Assembly (NCBI RefSeq): GCF_000196675.2
Contig: NC_015312.1
Span: 5,084,001 to 5,148,000, forward strand
DNA: 64,000 nucleotides
Direction of reading: 5' to 3'
Source of the DNA: Pseudonocardia benzenivorans CB1190
GTDB lineage: Bacteria; Actinomycetota; Actinomycetes; Mycobacteriales; Pseudonocardiaceae
Position 1 is the stretch's first letter. Each line of letters starts with the position of its first letter. Under the pieces are notes generated by a model that was not told where the DNA came from, searched no databases, and was given only the letters and a program-made list of their open reading frames with translations. The position numbers and the translations under genes were made by a program. This document shows, in pieces, positions 9,701-17,386 of the stretch.

Positions 9701-10353
9701 ACGGCCTGGGCCCGCCGGGCGATCTCGGCCTGCCGGCCCAGCGGCTTGAGCTGGCGGCGCAGCTCCGCGGTGAGGTCGGTGAGGCGGGTCAGGTTGGCCT
9801 GCATCGCGTCGAGCTTGCGGAGCGCCTTCTCCTTGCGCTTGCGGTGCTTGAGGACGCCCGCGGCCTCCTCGATGTAGGCGCGCCGGTCCTCCGGCTTGGA
9901 CTGCAGCACCCCGTCGAGCTGGCCCTGCCCGACGATGACGTGCATCTCCCGGCCGATGCCGGAGTCCGACAGCAGCTCCTGCACGTCGAGCAGCCGGGCC
10001 CGGTCGCCGTTGATCTCGTACTCGCCCGCGCCGTCGCGGAACATCCGCCGGGTGATCGACACCTCGGAGTACTCGATGGGCAGCGCGCCGTCGGAGTTGT
10101 CGATCGTCAGCGTCACCTCGGCGCGGCCCAGCGGCGCGCGGCCCGACGTGCCGGCGAAGATGACGTCCTCCATCTTCCCGCCGCGCAGCGCCTTGGCACC
10201 CTGTTCGCCGAGCACCCAGCTGATCGCGTCGACGACGTTGGACTTACCCGACCCGTTCGGTCCCACGACGCAGGTGATGCCCGGTTCGAGGCGCAGCGTC
10301 GTGGCCGAGGCGAAGGACTTGAAGCCCTTCAGCGTCAGGCTCTTGAGGTGCAC
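6793..10353 (-). CDS. smc: Chromosome segregation protein SMC
   Basis: A full-length 1186-residue condensin ATPase. The N-terminal Walker A is VVGPNGSGKSN (about residues 29-39). Two long Ala/Glu/Arg-rich coiled coils flank a hinge near residues 500-650. The C-terminal ABC signature LSLLSGGERSLTAMALL (about 1090) is followed by Walker B FYVLDEIEAALDD and a D-loop. The ATG at 10353 opens with MHLKSLTLKGFKSFA, the standard SMC N-terminus. Located between acyP and ftsY as in mycobacteria. ScpA/ScpB are not in the window. Confidence 0.98.
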   Translation of the reverse strand: MHLKSLTLKGFKSFASATTLRLEPGITCVVGPNGSGKSNVVDAISWVLGEQGAKALRGGKMEDVIFAGTSGRAPLGRAEVTLTIDNSDGALPIEYSEVSITRRMFRDGAGEYEINGDRARLLDVQELLSDSGIGREMHVIVGQGQLDGVLQSKPEDRRAYIEEAAGVLKHRKRKEKALRKLDAMQANLTRLTDLTAELRRQLKPLGRQAEIARRAQAVQSELRDARLRLAADDLVALRDALAREEADEQAARARRAEVEEELRVARETQAELEEALAADAPRLAAAQDVWYRLSALAERLRGTVRLAQERARHLADSAAAERTPGRDPDELDAEADEIAAEEELLVEGVSQARTRLAEVLEERTEHERTLQAAERAHLAAVRALADRRAGIATLAGKAEALRTGAAATADEIERLSEALAEAQARTEEAAGELEAARESTGVLDDGDSGLADRVAEAEAARESAAARVAELVAREREVEQQRAHWRARVDALSVGLARKDGTGALLGADGVLGAVSGLLTVDPSARTAIAAVLGSLADGVAVASPADAVASLRSLRATDSGSASLLVGGFSTAARTGEPPTGRWASALVTAAEPLTGTVAALLADVVVVDDLDAARAVVDARPELTAVTVEGDVLSATRARGGSGAASSALDVQAAIDAAVESREAVEQELARLRPAVEGARAEEAARSADVDAARGALRSAEAGRSAATAQLSRLEQVVASAEAEARRLRERRDAVEARRSDALLALEAAEHQLSIAEDEPVEEEPDTEVRDAAADALAHARSEEVEARLALRTAEERARAIAGRAESLRRQASSERQARARAEAARAERERGAAVAALVVDAGAAALERIDVSLGLAAAERDEMAAARADREAALAEARTATTRLTGLLEKLTDAVHRDEVLRAQSRLRLEQLTEKVLADHGLGVDDLVAEYGPDVPVPPSAAEMAEFEAARERGEDVVAPPAMPFDRPTQERRLKRAEKDLSLLGKVNPLALEEFAALEERYRFLSTQLEDLKNTRRDLLTVVQEVDDKILEVFAAAYADVAREFEIVFATLFPGGDGRLVLTDPDDLLTTGIEVEARPPGKKVKRLSLLSGGERSLTAMALLVAIFRARPSPFYVLDEIEAALDDVNLRRLISLMEELRETSQLIVITHQKPTMEVADALYGVSMRGDGITTVISQRLRPAS

Positions 10354-10395
10354 TCGGATCTCCCGGGGAGCGGCGGTCGGGAAAGGCTACCGGGG

Positions 10396-10686
10396 TCAGG
10401 CCTCGCGGAATCCGGCCCAGCCGCCCCGCGCGTCGCCCCACTGCGTCACGACGTCGTCGACCCGGCCCGGTGTCCCGCCGCCGCGCAGCAGCCCGAGCAG
10501 CCGCTCGCACGACTCGTGATCACCCTCCGCAACGATCGCCACTCGTCCGTCGGGAAGGTTGCGGGCCTCCCCGACGAGCCCGATCTCGAGCGCCCGCGCC
10601 CGCGTCCACCAGCGGAAACCGACGCCCTGTACGGCTCCGTGCACCCACGCCGTGAGCCGAACGGCGGAACCATCGTTGATACTCAC
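10396..10686 (-). CDS. acyP: Acylphosphatase
   Basis: A 96-residue acylphosphatase that hydrolyses carboxyl-phosphate bonds. The active-site loop VHGAVQGVGFRWWTRARA holds the catalytic Arg, and the partner Asn lies in EARNLPDGRVAIVAEG. The family is normally about 90-100 residues, so it is complete. GTG start at 10686. The gene is divergent from the secreted CAP protein, with only 22 bases between the two start codons, and lies 42 bases upstream of smc, with which it is probably co-transcribed. Confidence 0.93.
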   Translation of the reverse strand: MSINDGSAVRLTAWVHGAVQGVGFRWWTRARALEIGLVGEARNLPDGRVAIVAEGDHESCERLLGLLRGGGTPGRVDDVVTQWGDARGGWAGFREA

Positions 10687-10708
10687 AGTACTGGTACGTT
10701 ACCCGGCC
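10687..10708. promoter_or_regulatory. Overlapping divergent promoters for acyP and the CAP protein
   Basis: Only 22 bases separate the two GTG start codons. The sequence GGTACGTTACC (10693-10703) is nearly self-complementary and supplies TACGTT as a -10 element rightwards (8 bases before the GTG) and TAACGT leftwards (about 9 bases before the other GTG). Both transcripts would be leaderless and the two -10 elements share bases. Confidence 0.55.
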
Positions 10709-11440
10709 GTGACCCGACTGACGGGAAGGCGCGGCGGTCCCCTGCTGATCGCCCTGACCGTCGGTGCGCTGCTCGCAGGTCTCGGGACGCTGCTCGGCGT
10801 CGACGCGATGCCCGCCGGGCTCGCCTCGACGACGGGCATGTCGAACGACCCCCCGCTCCCCGCGTACACCCCACCGACGACGCAGTCCTCGTCGGCGCTC
10901 GCCCTCCCCGGCGAGACCCTGCCGACGACGACCGGCCCACCGGCCCCGAGTCCCCGCGCAGGTGCGCCGCCGGGCTCCGCCACGGCCGCCCCACCCCGCA
11001 CGACGAGCCAGCCTCCCCGCACCACGACCGCTCCCCGCTCCCCCTCCTCCGCCGTCGCTCCCCCGACATCCGGCGGACCCGCAGCCCAGGTCGTGGCGAT
11101 CACCAACCAGCAACGCGCCGCCAACGGCTGCGGTGCGCTCACCGTCGACGCGCGGCTCACCGCCGCGGCGCAGAAACACAGCGCCGACATGTCGGCGGGC
11201 GGCTACTTCGACCACGACAGCCAGGACGGCCGCACCTTCGACCAGCGGATCCGCGCCGAGGGCTATCCCTCGCCCGGCGCGGAGAACATCGCGCAGGGCC
11301 AGCGGAGCGCCCAGGAGGTCATGGACGACTGGATGAACTCACCCGGCCACCGCCGCAACATCCTGGACTGCTCGCTGCGGACGATCGGCGTCGGCTGGGC
11401 GTCGAACGGGAACTACTGGACCCAGGACTTCGGCCGCTGA
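10709..11440 (+). CDS. Secreted CAP/SCP-domain protein
   Basis: A 243-residue exported protein of the CAP superfamily (cysteine-rich secretory, antigen 5, PR-1); biochemical role unknown. The GTG at 10709 gives a basic N-terminus and a hydrophobic signal/anchor segment (LLIALTVGALLAGLGTLL). Next comes a Pro/Thr/Ser-rich linker of about 100 residues and then the CAP domain from about residue 120: VVAITNQQRAANGCGALTVD, HSADMSAGGYFDHDSQDG, GENIAQG and WMNSPGHRRNILD. The two Cys residues of the domain are present. A -10-like TACGTT eight bases upstream suggests leaderless translation. An upstream in-frame ATG at 10559 would overlap acyP and is rejected. Confidence 0.9.
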   Translation: MTRLTGRRGGPLLIALTVGALLAGLGTLLGVDAMPAGLASTTGMSNDPPLPAYTPPTTQSSSALALPGETLPTTTGPPAPSPRAGAPPGSATAAPPRTTSQPPRTTTAPRSPSSAVAPPTSGGPAAQVVAITNQQRAANGCGALTVDARLTAAAQKHSADMSAGGYFDHDSQDGRTFDQRIRAEGYPSPGAENIAQGQRSAQEVMDDWMNSPGHRRNILDCSLRTIGVGWASNGNYWTQDFGR

Positions 11441-11446
11441 CCCCGG

Positions 11447-11488
11447 TCCGGTGCGTCCGGCGACGGCTCCGTCGCCCCACGCACCGGA
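11447..11488. terminator. Bidirectional terminator hairpin
   Basis: Perfect 10-base arms TCCGGTGCGT (11447-11456) and ACGCACCGGA (11479-11488) enclose a smaller CGAC/GTCG stem. It fills the gap between the convergent CAP gene and response-regulator gene and abuts the latter's stop codon. Confidence 0.75.
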
Positions 11489-12199
11489 TCAGGGGTCGAG
11501 GACCAGCCGGTAGCCCATGCCCGGTTCGGTGAGCAGGTGCACGGGGCGGGCAGGTTCCGGTTCGAGCTTGCGGCGCAGCTGGGCGAGGTAGACCCGCAGG
11601 TAGTTGGTCTCCGTCGCGTAGCCGGGGCCCCACACCTCGCGAAGGATGTCGCGCTGCGCGACGAGCCGTCCCGGGTGCCGGGCGAGCATCTCGAGGATGC
11701 CCCACTCGGTCGGCGTCAGGTGCACGACGACCTCGCCCCCGGCGGCCCGGCGCACCACCCGCTTGGCGGCGAGGTCGACCCGGAACGCCCCGGCGTCGAC
11801 GACGGCCTCGCCGCCGTCGGCACCCGACACCGCGGCCCGGCGCACCGCGGCCCGCAGCCTGGCCAGCAGCTCGGCCATCCCGAACGGCTTGGTGACGTAG
11901 TCGTCGGCGCCGGCGTCGAGCGCCCGCACCTTGTCGCCGGCGTCGGTCCGGGCCGACAGCACGACGATCGGCACGCTGCTCCACCCGCGCAGACCCTCGA
12001 CGACCTCGGTGCCGTCGAGGTCGGGCAGCCCCAGGTCGAGGACGACGACGTCGGGGCGGCCGTCGGCCGCGGCGCGCAGCGCGCCGCTCCCGGTGTCGGC
12101 GAGCTGGACGTCGTAGCCGTGGGCGGTGAGGTTGATCCGCAGGGCGCGCAGGATCTGCGGGTCGTCGTCGACGACCAGGACGCGCACCGGGGAGCTCAC
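11489..12199 (-). CDS. OmpR/KdpE-family response regulator, no adjacent kinase
   Basis: A 236-residue DNA-binding response regulator. The receiver domain has the acidic cluster VVDDDPQ, phospho-acceptor Asp55 (VVVLDLGLPD), a conserved Thr/Ser (VVLSART) and Lys (YVTKPFG). A winged-helix C-terminus follows (LTPTEWGILEMLARHPGRLV, VWGPGYATETNYLRVYLAQLRRKLE). The wording is closest to KdpE, which controls the Kdp potassium ATPase. No histidine kinase or kdp gene is nearby. The GTG at 12199 is supported by CAGAAT exactly six bases upstream, suggesting a leaderless transcript; a longer in-frame extension to 12304 is Arg-rich and unlikely to be coding. Confidence 0.9.
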   Translation of the reverse strand: MSSPVRVLVVDDDPQILRALRINLTAHGYDVQLADTGSGALRAAADGRPDVVVLDLGLPDLDGTEVVEGLRGWSSVPIVVLSARTDAGDKVRALDAGADDYVTKPFGMAELLARLRAAVRRAAVSGADGGEAVVDAGAFRVDLAAKRVVRRAAGGEVVVHLTPTEWGILEMLARHPGRLVAQRDILREVWGPGYATETNYLRVYLAQLRRKLEPEPARPVHLLTEPGMGYRLVLDP

Positions 12200-12344
12200 A
12201 CGGACATTCTGACTCCGCCCCGCGCGTCGTCGACGGGCGGCGCCGCGCCGACGTCGCGCTTTCCCGCGGCCGCGCCCGTCCGCCGAGGAGCTGCGCCTCA
12301 CCACGTCCGACGTCGACCGACCGGCGACCGCCGAGGCCCGCGGA

Positions 12345-12350
12345 TACGCT
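12345..12350 (+). promoter_or_regulatory. Candidate -10 element for corA
   Basis: TACGCT in the context GGATACGCTGG, about 44 bases before the corA GTG. Predicted transcription start near 12,357 leaves a short leader with the ribosome binding site GAGAGGAG. Confidence 0.45.
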
Positions 12351-12393
12351 GGCCCGGCGGTCCGGGCCCACCCGGGCGGCGAGAGGAGCGGTC

Positions 12394-13425
12394 GTGACGG
12401 TCGTCGACAACGCCGTCTACGTGGACGGGAAGCGGGAGGCCGAGCCGAGCTCGCTCGACCAGACCTTCGCCGCGCTGCGACGTTGCCCCGACGGGCGCAG
12501 CTTCGGCTGGATCGGCCTGCTGCGGCCGTCGGAGGACGAGATCACCGCCGTCGCCAAGGAGTTCGGGCTGCACCACCTCGCCGTCGAGGACACCGTGCAC
12601 GCCCACCAGCGGCCCAAGCTCGAGCACTACGACGACACGGTGTTCGTGGTACTGCGACCCGCGCGCTACGTCGACCCGGTCGAGGTCGTCGAGCTCGGCG
12701 AGATCCACCTGTTCCTGGGCCGGGACTTCGTCGTGACGGTCCGCCACGCCGACGAGCCCGACCTCGCCGTGGTCCGGCAGCGGCTGGAGGCCAACCCCGA
12801 GCTCCTGTCGCACGGCCCGTTCGCGGTGCTCTACGCGGTGCTCGACCAGGTCGTCGACGACTACGGGCCCGTCCTCGACGGCCTGCAGGACGACATCGAC
12901 CAGATCGAGGTCCAGGTGTTCGACGGCGACCCGGGTGCGTCGCGGCGGATCTACCAGCTCACCCGCGAGGTCATCGCGTTCCAGCGGGCCGTCGAGCCGC
13001 TGCGGGAGCTGTTCGGCGAGCTGCGCTACCGGTTCTCCAAGGGCGGCACCGACAGCGACCCCGAGCTGCGCCGGGCGCTGCGCGACGTCGCCGACCACGC
13101 GCTGCGCGTCCTCGAACGCACCGACGGGTTCCGGCAGCTGCTCGCCAACATCCTGACCGTCAACTCGACACTCGTCGCCCAGCGGCAGAACGACGAGATG
13201 ACCCGGCTGACCGAGGCCGGTTACGTGCAGAACGAGCAGATGAAGCGGGTGTCGTCGTGGGCGGCGATCCTGTTCGCGCCGACCCTGATCGCGGGCATCT
13301 ACGGCATGAACTTCACGCACATGCCGGAGCTGCAGTGGTGGTTCGGCTACCCGATGGCGCTCGGGCTGATGCTGCTGCTCGGCGTCATCCTGTACCTGAT
13401 CTTCAAGCGCCGCGGCTGGCTCTGA
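12394..13425 (+). CDS. corA: CorA-family magnesium/cobalt transport protein
   Basis: A 343-residue divalent-cation channel subunit. It has a large soluble N-terminal domain rich in acidic and helical sequence, then two C-terminal transmembrane segments. The first ends in the family signature YGMNF (GIYGMNFTHMPELQWW), and the protein closes with IFKRRGWL. The length matches the family. The GTG at 12394 has GAGAGGAG seven bases upstream. Mg2+ is the likely main substrate; Co2+ or Ni2+ cannot be excluded. Convergent with mutM, only 10 bases apart. Confidence 0.95.
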   Translation: MTVVDNAVYVDGKREAEPSSLDQTFAALRRCPDGRSFGWIGLLRPSEDEITAVAKEFGLHHLAVEDTVHAHQRPKLEHYDDTVFVVLRPARYVDPVEVVELGEIHLFLGRDFVVTVRHADEPDLAVVRQRLEANPELLSHGPFAVLYAVLDQVVDDYGPVLDGLQDDIDQIEVQVFDGDPGASRRIYQLTREVIAFQRAVEPLRELFGELRYRFSKGGTDSDPELRRALRDVADHALRVLERTDGFRQLLANILTVNSTLVAQRQNDEMTRLTEAGYVQNEQMKRVSSWAAILFAPTLIAGIYGMNFTHMPELQWWFGYPMALGLMLLLGVILYLIFKRRGWL

Positions 13426-13435
13426 GACCTACACA

Positions 13436-14332
13436 TCAGGGGTGCGCGTTGCGGGGGCGCGGCTGGCAGCGCGGGCATGAGAACGACGACCGGTTCATGA
13501 ACGCCTCGCGCCGGATCGGCGTGCCACAGCGCGGGCAGGCCCGGTCGGTCTGCCCGTAGACGGCCAGCGAGCGGTCGAAGTAGCCCGACGCCCCGTTGAC
13601 GTTGACGTACAGCGCGTCGAACGACGTCCCGCCCTGCGCGAGCGCCTCGTCCATCACCTCGGCCGCCGCGGTGAGCACGGCGCGGCCCTGCGCCCGGGTG
13701 AGGCTCTCCGTCGGACGGGCCCAGTGCAGCCGCGCCCGCCAGAGCGCCTCGTCGGCGTAGATGTTGCCGATCCCGGAGACGACGGTCTGGTCGAGCAGCG
13801 CCCGCTTGAGCCCGGTGCGGCGGCGCCGGATGCCGGCGACGGCGTCGTCGAGGACGAACGCGGGGTCCATCGGGTCGCGCGCGATGTGGGCGACCGGCGC
13901 CGGCAGCAGCCCGCCCCCGGCGGCGGGGGCCAGGGGGTGGGCCGAGAGGCCGCCGAACGTGCGCTGGTCGACGAACCGCAGCTCGGGCCCGTCGTCGTCG
14001 AACGTGACGCGCACGCGCAGGTGCTTCTCGTCGGGCTTGCCGTGGTCGGCGACGAGCATCTGCCCGCTCATCCCGAGGTGGGCGAGGACGGCGTCGTCGC
14101 CCGGCTGCGGCGCGTCCTGCGCCGCATCGGCCAGCTCCAGCCAGAGGTACTTGCCTCGGCGGCGGACCGCACCGACCAGTCGACCGGCGAGCCGGCCGGT
14201 GAAGTCGGCGGCCCCGGCGGCGTGCCGGCGGATCGCGCGGGGGTGCGCGACGGTGACGGTGGCGATCCGGCGACCGGCCACATGGTCGGCCAGTCCGCGG
14301 CGGACGACCTCGACCTCGGGGAGCTCTGGCAC
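13436..14332 (-). CDS. mutM: Formamidopyrimidine-DNA glycosylase
   Basis: A bifunctional base-excision repair enzyme for oxidised purines such as 8-oxoguanine, 298 residues. After removal of the initiator the N-terminus is PELPEVEVVRRGL, with catalytic Pro and Glu. It has the helix-two-turn-helix region (LDQTVVSGIGNIYADEALW) and an intact C-terminal zinc finger with paired cysteines (CPRCGTPIRR and SFSCPRC). The GTG at 14332 is fixed by the conserved PELPE start. It follows rnc by 10 bases, the usual actinobacterial rnc-mutM pair. Confidence 0.97.
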   Translation of the reverse strand: MPELPEVEVVRRGLADHVAGRRIATVTVAHPRAIRRHAAGAADFTGRLAGRLVGAVRRRGKYLWLELADAAQDAPQPGDDAVLAHLGMSGQMLVADHGKPDEKHLRVRVTFDDDGPELRFVDQRTFGGLSAHPLAPAAGGGLLPAPVAHIARDPMDPAFVLDDAVAGIRRRRTGLKRALLDQTVVSGIGNIYADEALWRARLHWARPTESLTRAQGRAVLTAAAEVMDEALAQGGTSFDALYVNVNGASGYFDRSLAVYGQTDRACPRCGTPIRREAFMNRSSFSCPRCQPRPRNAHP

Positions 14333-14342
14333 GCGCGCCCGT

Positions 14343-15059
14343 TCAGACGGCGGTGCCGACGGATCCGTCGGCCTCGGCGGACAGCGTCCGCCAGGCGAGC
14401 GCGGCCGCCTTCTGCTCGGCTTCCTTCTTGGTGCGCCCGTCGCCCGAGCCCAGCTCGCGCCCGCCGACGACGGCCGTCGCGGTGAACGTCTTGAGGTGGT
14501 CGGGACCGTCCTCGGTGATCCGGTACTCGGGCACACCCAGCTCGGCCGCGGCGGTGAGCTCCTGCAGCGACGTCTTCCAGTCGAGTCCGGCGCCCAGCAG
14601 CGGGGCGTTGCGCAGCAGGTCGGCGAAGAGCCGGTGGATGACGTCGCGCGACGTCTCCAGCCCGTGCTGCAGGTAGACGGCACCGATGAGCGCCTCGGTG
14701 GCGTCGGCGAGGATGCTCGCCTTCGCCCGGCCGCCGGTGAGCTCCTCACCGCGGCCGAGGAACAGGTGCGCGCCCAGCCCGTCGGGCACCAGCTCGGCGG
14801 CCACACCGGCCAGCGCGTTCATGTTGACCACGCTCGCCCGCAGCTTGGCCAGCTGGCCCTCGGGCAGGTCCGGGTGGTCGAGGTAGAGCCGCTCGGTGAC
14901 GACGATGCTCAGCACGGAGTCGCCCAGGAACTCCAGGCGCTCGTTGGTGGGCAGCCCGCCGTTCTCGTAGGCGTAGGAGCGGTGGGTCAGCGCGAGGGTC
15001 AGCAGCTCGGGGTCGAGCTCGACCCCGAGCGCACGGAGGAGGGGGCCGTGATCCTCCAC
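14343..15059 (-). CDS. rnc: Ribonuclease III
   Basis: A double-strand-specific endoribonuclease, 238 residues. Signature NERLEFLGDSVLSIVVTERLY carries the metal-binding acidic residues, with a second cluster in ILADATEALIGAVYL. The C-terminal dsRNA-binding domain includes GSGDGRTKKEAEQKAAALAW. The GTG at 15059 is preferred; an in-frame TTG at 15086 is the alternative, and no strong ribosome binding site decides between them. The GTG lies inside a perfect 10-base stem (15041-15066), which could hide it. Lies between rpmF and mutM. Confidence 0.95.
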   Translation of the reverse strand: MEDHGPLLRALGVELDPELLTLALTHRSYAYENGGLPTNERLEFLGDSVLSIVVTERLYLDHPDLPEGQLAKLRASVVNMNALAGVAAELVPDGLGAHLFLGRGEELTGGRAKASILADATEALIGAVYLQHGLETSRDVIHRLFADLLRNAPLLGAGLDWKTSLQELTAAAELGVPEYRITEDGPDHLKTFTATAVVGGRELGSGDGRTKKEAEQKAAALAWRTLSAEADGSVGTAV

Positions 15060-15066
15060 GGCCCCC
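15041..15066 (-). promoter_or_regulatory. Perfect hairpin over the rnc start codon
   Basis: On the coding strand GGGGGCCGTG is followed by a six-base loop and CACGGCCCCC, a perfect 10-base stem. It contains the GTG start of rnc and its first codons, 31 bases after the rpmF stop. No U-run follows, so a simple terminator is unlikely. RNase III is known in E. coli to cleave a stem in its own leader, making an autoregulatory role possible but unproven. Confidence 0.55.
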
Positions 15067-15096
15067 TGGACTCCCTTGCCCGCCAACGCGGTGCGA

Positions 15097-15279
15097 TCAG
15101 GCCGGGGTGACGACCTGGCGGCCGTCGTAGGTCCCGCAGGTGGGGCACGCCACGTGCGGCGGCTTGAGCTCCTTGCAGGCCCGGTTGGAGCAGGCGACGA
15201 GGGTCGGCGCGGTCGCCTTCCACTGCGCCCGGCGAGAGCGCGTGTTGGACCGCGACATCCGGCGCTTGGGTACGGCCAC
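15097..15279 (-). CDS. rpmF: Large ribosomal subunit protein bL32
   Basis: A 60-residue ribosomal protein. It opens with MAVPKRRMSRSNTRSRRAQWK, the standard bL32 N-terminus, and has four cysteines in two pairs (ACSNRAC and CPTC), so it is the zinc-binding form. Placed between the DUF177 gene and rnc, a widely conserved arrangement. Confidence 0.97.
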   Translation of the reverse strand: MAVPKRRMSRSNTRSRRAQWKATAPTLVACSNRACKELKPPHVACPTCGTYDGRQVVTPA

Positions 15280-15342
15280 GGAGATCTCCTCAGTACTGGT
15301 GTCAGTGATCGTGCTAGGGGTGCGTCAGGCGGGCCTGAGCAG

Positions 15343-15921
15343 TCAGTCCGACGACATCCGCTCGCGCAGCGCGGACCAACGAGGGTCCAGTGTCTCATGC
15401 CCGTGGTCGGGCCCGAGATCGGCCTTCCGTCCACCGCACTCGGCGCACAGCCCGGGGCAGTCGTCCCTGCACAGCGGGGCCAGCGGCAGTTCGAGGACGA
15501 CCGCGTCGCGGACCGCCTGCTCGACGTCGACCGACTCGTCGACCAGCCTCGGGATCTCGTCGGCGTCCGTGGTCTCCTCGGTGACGCTGTCGGGGTAGGC
15601 GTAGAGCTCCCCGATGCGGACCGTCAGCTCGTCGGTGAGCTCGTCGAGGCATCGCGAGCACTCGCCGGCCAGCCCGACCGACGCGGTTCCCGAGACGTAG
15701 ACGCCCTCGCTGACCGCCTCCAGCGACAGCTGCAGCGCGACGGGGCTGTCCGCGGGCACCTCGAGGACGCCCTCGAGACCGATCACGCCGGGCGAGGCCG
15801 GGGCGGGGACCTCGCGGGAGACGGTGCGCATGGCCCCGGCGCGCCGGCCGAGCTCCCGGGTGCTGAACGCCCAGGGGCTCTGCGGCTCGTGCTTCGCGGG
15901 CCTGGTGTCGGTGTTCTTCAT
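15343..15921 (-). CDS. YceD/DUF177 family protein
   Basis: A 192-residue member of the YceD (DUF177) family, which is nearly always encoded next to rpmF and has been linked to 23S rRNA or 50S biogenesis. Cysteine pairs are visible (GECSRCLDEL, and CRDDCPGLCAECGG near residue 155), consistent with metal binding. The ATG at 15921 is chosen over a longer open frame because the conserved domain begins shortly after it. The 63-base gap to rpmF suggests co-transcription. Confidence 0.87.
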   Translation of the reverse strand: MKNTDTRPAKHEPQSPWAFSTRELGRRAGAMRTVSREVPAPASPGVIGLEGVLEVPADSPVALQLSLEAVSEGVYVSGTASVGLAGECSRCLDELTDELTVRIGELYAYPDSVTEETTDADEIPRLVDESVDVEQAVRDAVVLELPLAPLCRDDCPGLCAECGGRKADLGPDHGHETLDPRWSALRERMSSD

Positions 15922-16001
15922 GGCCGGCGCCAGGATAGTCCGCCGACCAGCGACGGGCCGGGCCGGGAGGACCCGGCGGAGAGGCCGGGCCGGGGCCCGG
16001 C

Positions 16002-16766
16002 CTAGTCGATCAGGTCCATGCCCGTGCCGCTGCCGTTGCCGTTGCGCCCGAGCGACGGGGCCGGGGCGCCGTTGGGGGAGCCGTCGCGCCAGATCTGGCT
16101 GCGGCCCCTGCTGACGGTGCGCAGCGCCCTGGTCAGGCTGTCCTCGAACTCGGCGAGCTTGGCGTCGACGTAGCCGTCGCACTCGCGGCGCAGCCGGTCG
16201 GCCTCGGCGTCGGCGGTGTCCACGATCCGGGCCGCCTCCGCCCGCGCGGCCAGCACGACGTCGGACTGCGAGACCAGGCGTGCCTGCTCGGCCTGGCCGT
16301 CGGCGATGTAGCGGTCGTGCGCGGCGCGGCCGGCCTCGGCCAGCCGCTCGGCCTCGGCGCGGGCACGGTCGGTGGTCTCGGCGTGGATGCGCCGACCCTC
16401 GGCGACGGTGCGCTCGGCCTCGTGGCGGGCCTGCGCCACGGTCTCCTCGGCCTCCTCGCGGGCCTGCGCGACGAGCCGTTCGGCCTCCTCACGCGCCTGC
16501 GTGAGCAGCCGCTCGGCCTCCTCGGTGGCGGCGGCGCGGGTGTCGTCGGCCTCCTGCTGGGCCTCGCCGACGATCTCGTCACGACGGTCGAGCACGTCCT
16601 GCGCGTCGTCGAGCTCGCCGGGGATGGCCTCCCGGACGTCGTCGAGCAGTTCGAGGACGTCACCACGCGGCACGACGCAGTTCGCGGTCATGGGGAGGCC
16701 GCGCGCCTCCTCCACGACGGTGACCAACGCGTCGAGCGACTCGAAGACCCGGTACACGCCCCGCAT
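16002..16766 (-). CDS. DivIVA-like coiled-coil protein (SepIVA type)
   Basis: A 254-residue protein with a short N-terminal domain (MRGVYRVFESLDALVTVVEEARGLP, then VPRGDVLELLDDVREAIP), followed by about 150 residues of Ala/Glu/Arg heptads predicted to form a long coiled coil, and a Gly/Asn/Ser-rich tail ending GMDLID. Its position upstream of the DUF177-rpmF-rnc genes corresponds, from memory, to Rv2927c (SepIVA), a septation factor of mycobacteria. A role in cell division or polar growth is inferred from that match. Confidence 0.8.
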   Translation of the reverse strand: MRGVYRVFESLDALVTVVEEARGLPMTANCVVPRGDVLELLDDVREAIPGELDDAQDVLDRRDEIVGEAQQEADDTRAAATEEAERLLTQAREEAERLVAQAREEAEETVAQARHEAERTVAEGRRIHAETTDRARAEAERLAEAGRAAHDRYIADGQAEQARLVSQSDVVLAARAEAARIVDTADAEADRLRRECDGYVDAKLAEFEDSLTRALRTVSRGRSQIWRDGSPNGAPAPSLGRNGNGSGTGMDLID

Positions 16767-16881
16767 CCTCGCACCACCCCACGTCCGGACGCCGTATTGC
16801 CGCTGCTCCGCGTGTCAAGTTCCGACCGGGTGATCTGTGGTTGCGCGCCAACGCGATCGGGTAGTCGTCGTGCTCCGCTCG

Positions 16882-17364
16882 CTACGCCCGTTCGGCGAGC
16901 CGGTCGAGCAGCTGCCGGTGCACGGTCGGCGGGAGCAGGTGCGCGACGTCGCCCCCGTACGTCGCGACCTCCTTGACCAGCGAGCTGGACAGGAAACTGA
17001 ACTCCGGCGTCGTCGACATGAAGAGGGTGTCGATACCGGAGAGCCGCTGGTTCATCTGCGCCATCTGCAGCTCGTAGTCGAAGTCGGTGACCGCGCGCAG
17101 ACCCTTGACGATCGCCCGCACGTCGTTGGCGGTGCAGTAGTCCACCAGCAGGCCGTGGAACGCGTCCACCCGGACGTTGGGCAGGTCCGCCGTCGTCTCG
17201 CGGAGCATCGCCATGCGCTCCTCGACGGTGAACAGGCCCTGCTTGCGCTTGTTGATCAGCACCGCGACCACCAGCTCGTCGAACAGGCCCGCGGCCCGTC
17301 CCACGACATCGAGGTGGCCCAGGGTGACCGGGTCGAACGAACCGGGACAGACGGCGCGCCTCAT
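16882..17364 (-). CDS. coaD: Phosphopantetheine adenylyltransferase
   Basis: Catalyses the penultimate step of coenzyme A synthesis, 160 residues. The nucleotidyltransferase motif PGSFDPVTLGHLDVV is at the N-terminus, with GLRAVTDFDYELQMAQMN and the second motif STTPEFSFLSSSLVKE. The ATG at 17364 (MRRAVCPGSFD) matches the family start; the longer open frame is not needed. Downstream of rsmD by 22 bases, the common rsmD-coaD pair. Confidence 0.97.
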   Translation of the reverse strand: MRRAVCPGSFDPVTLGHLDVVGRAAGLFDELVVAVLINKRKQGLFTVEERMAMLRETTADLPNVRVDAFHGLLVDYCTANDVRAIVKGLRAVTDFDYELQMAQMNQRLSGIDTLFMSTTPEFSFLSSSLVKEVATYGGDVAHLLPPTVHRQLLDRLAERA

Positions 17365-17386
17365 CGCACGACCTGCGTCGGGGAGA

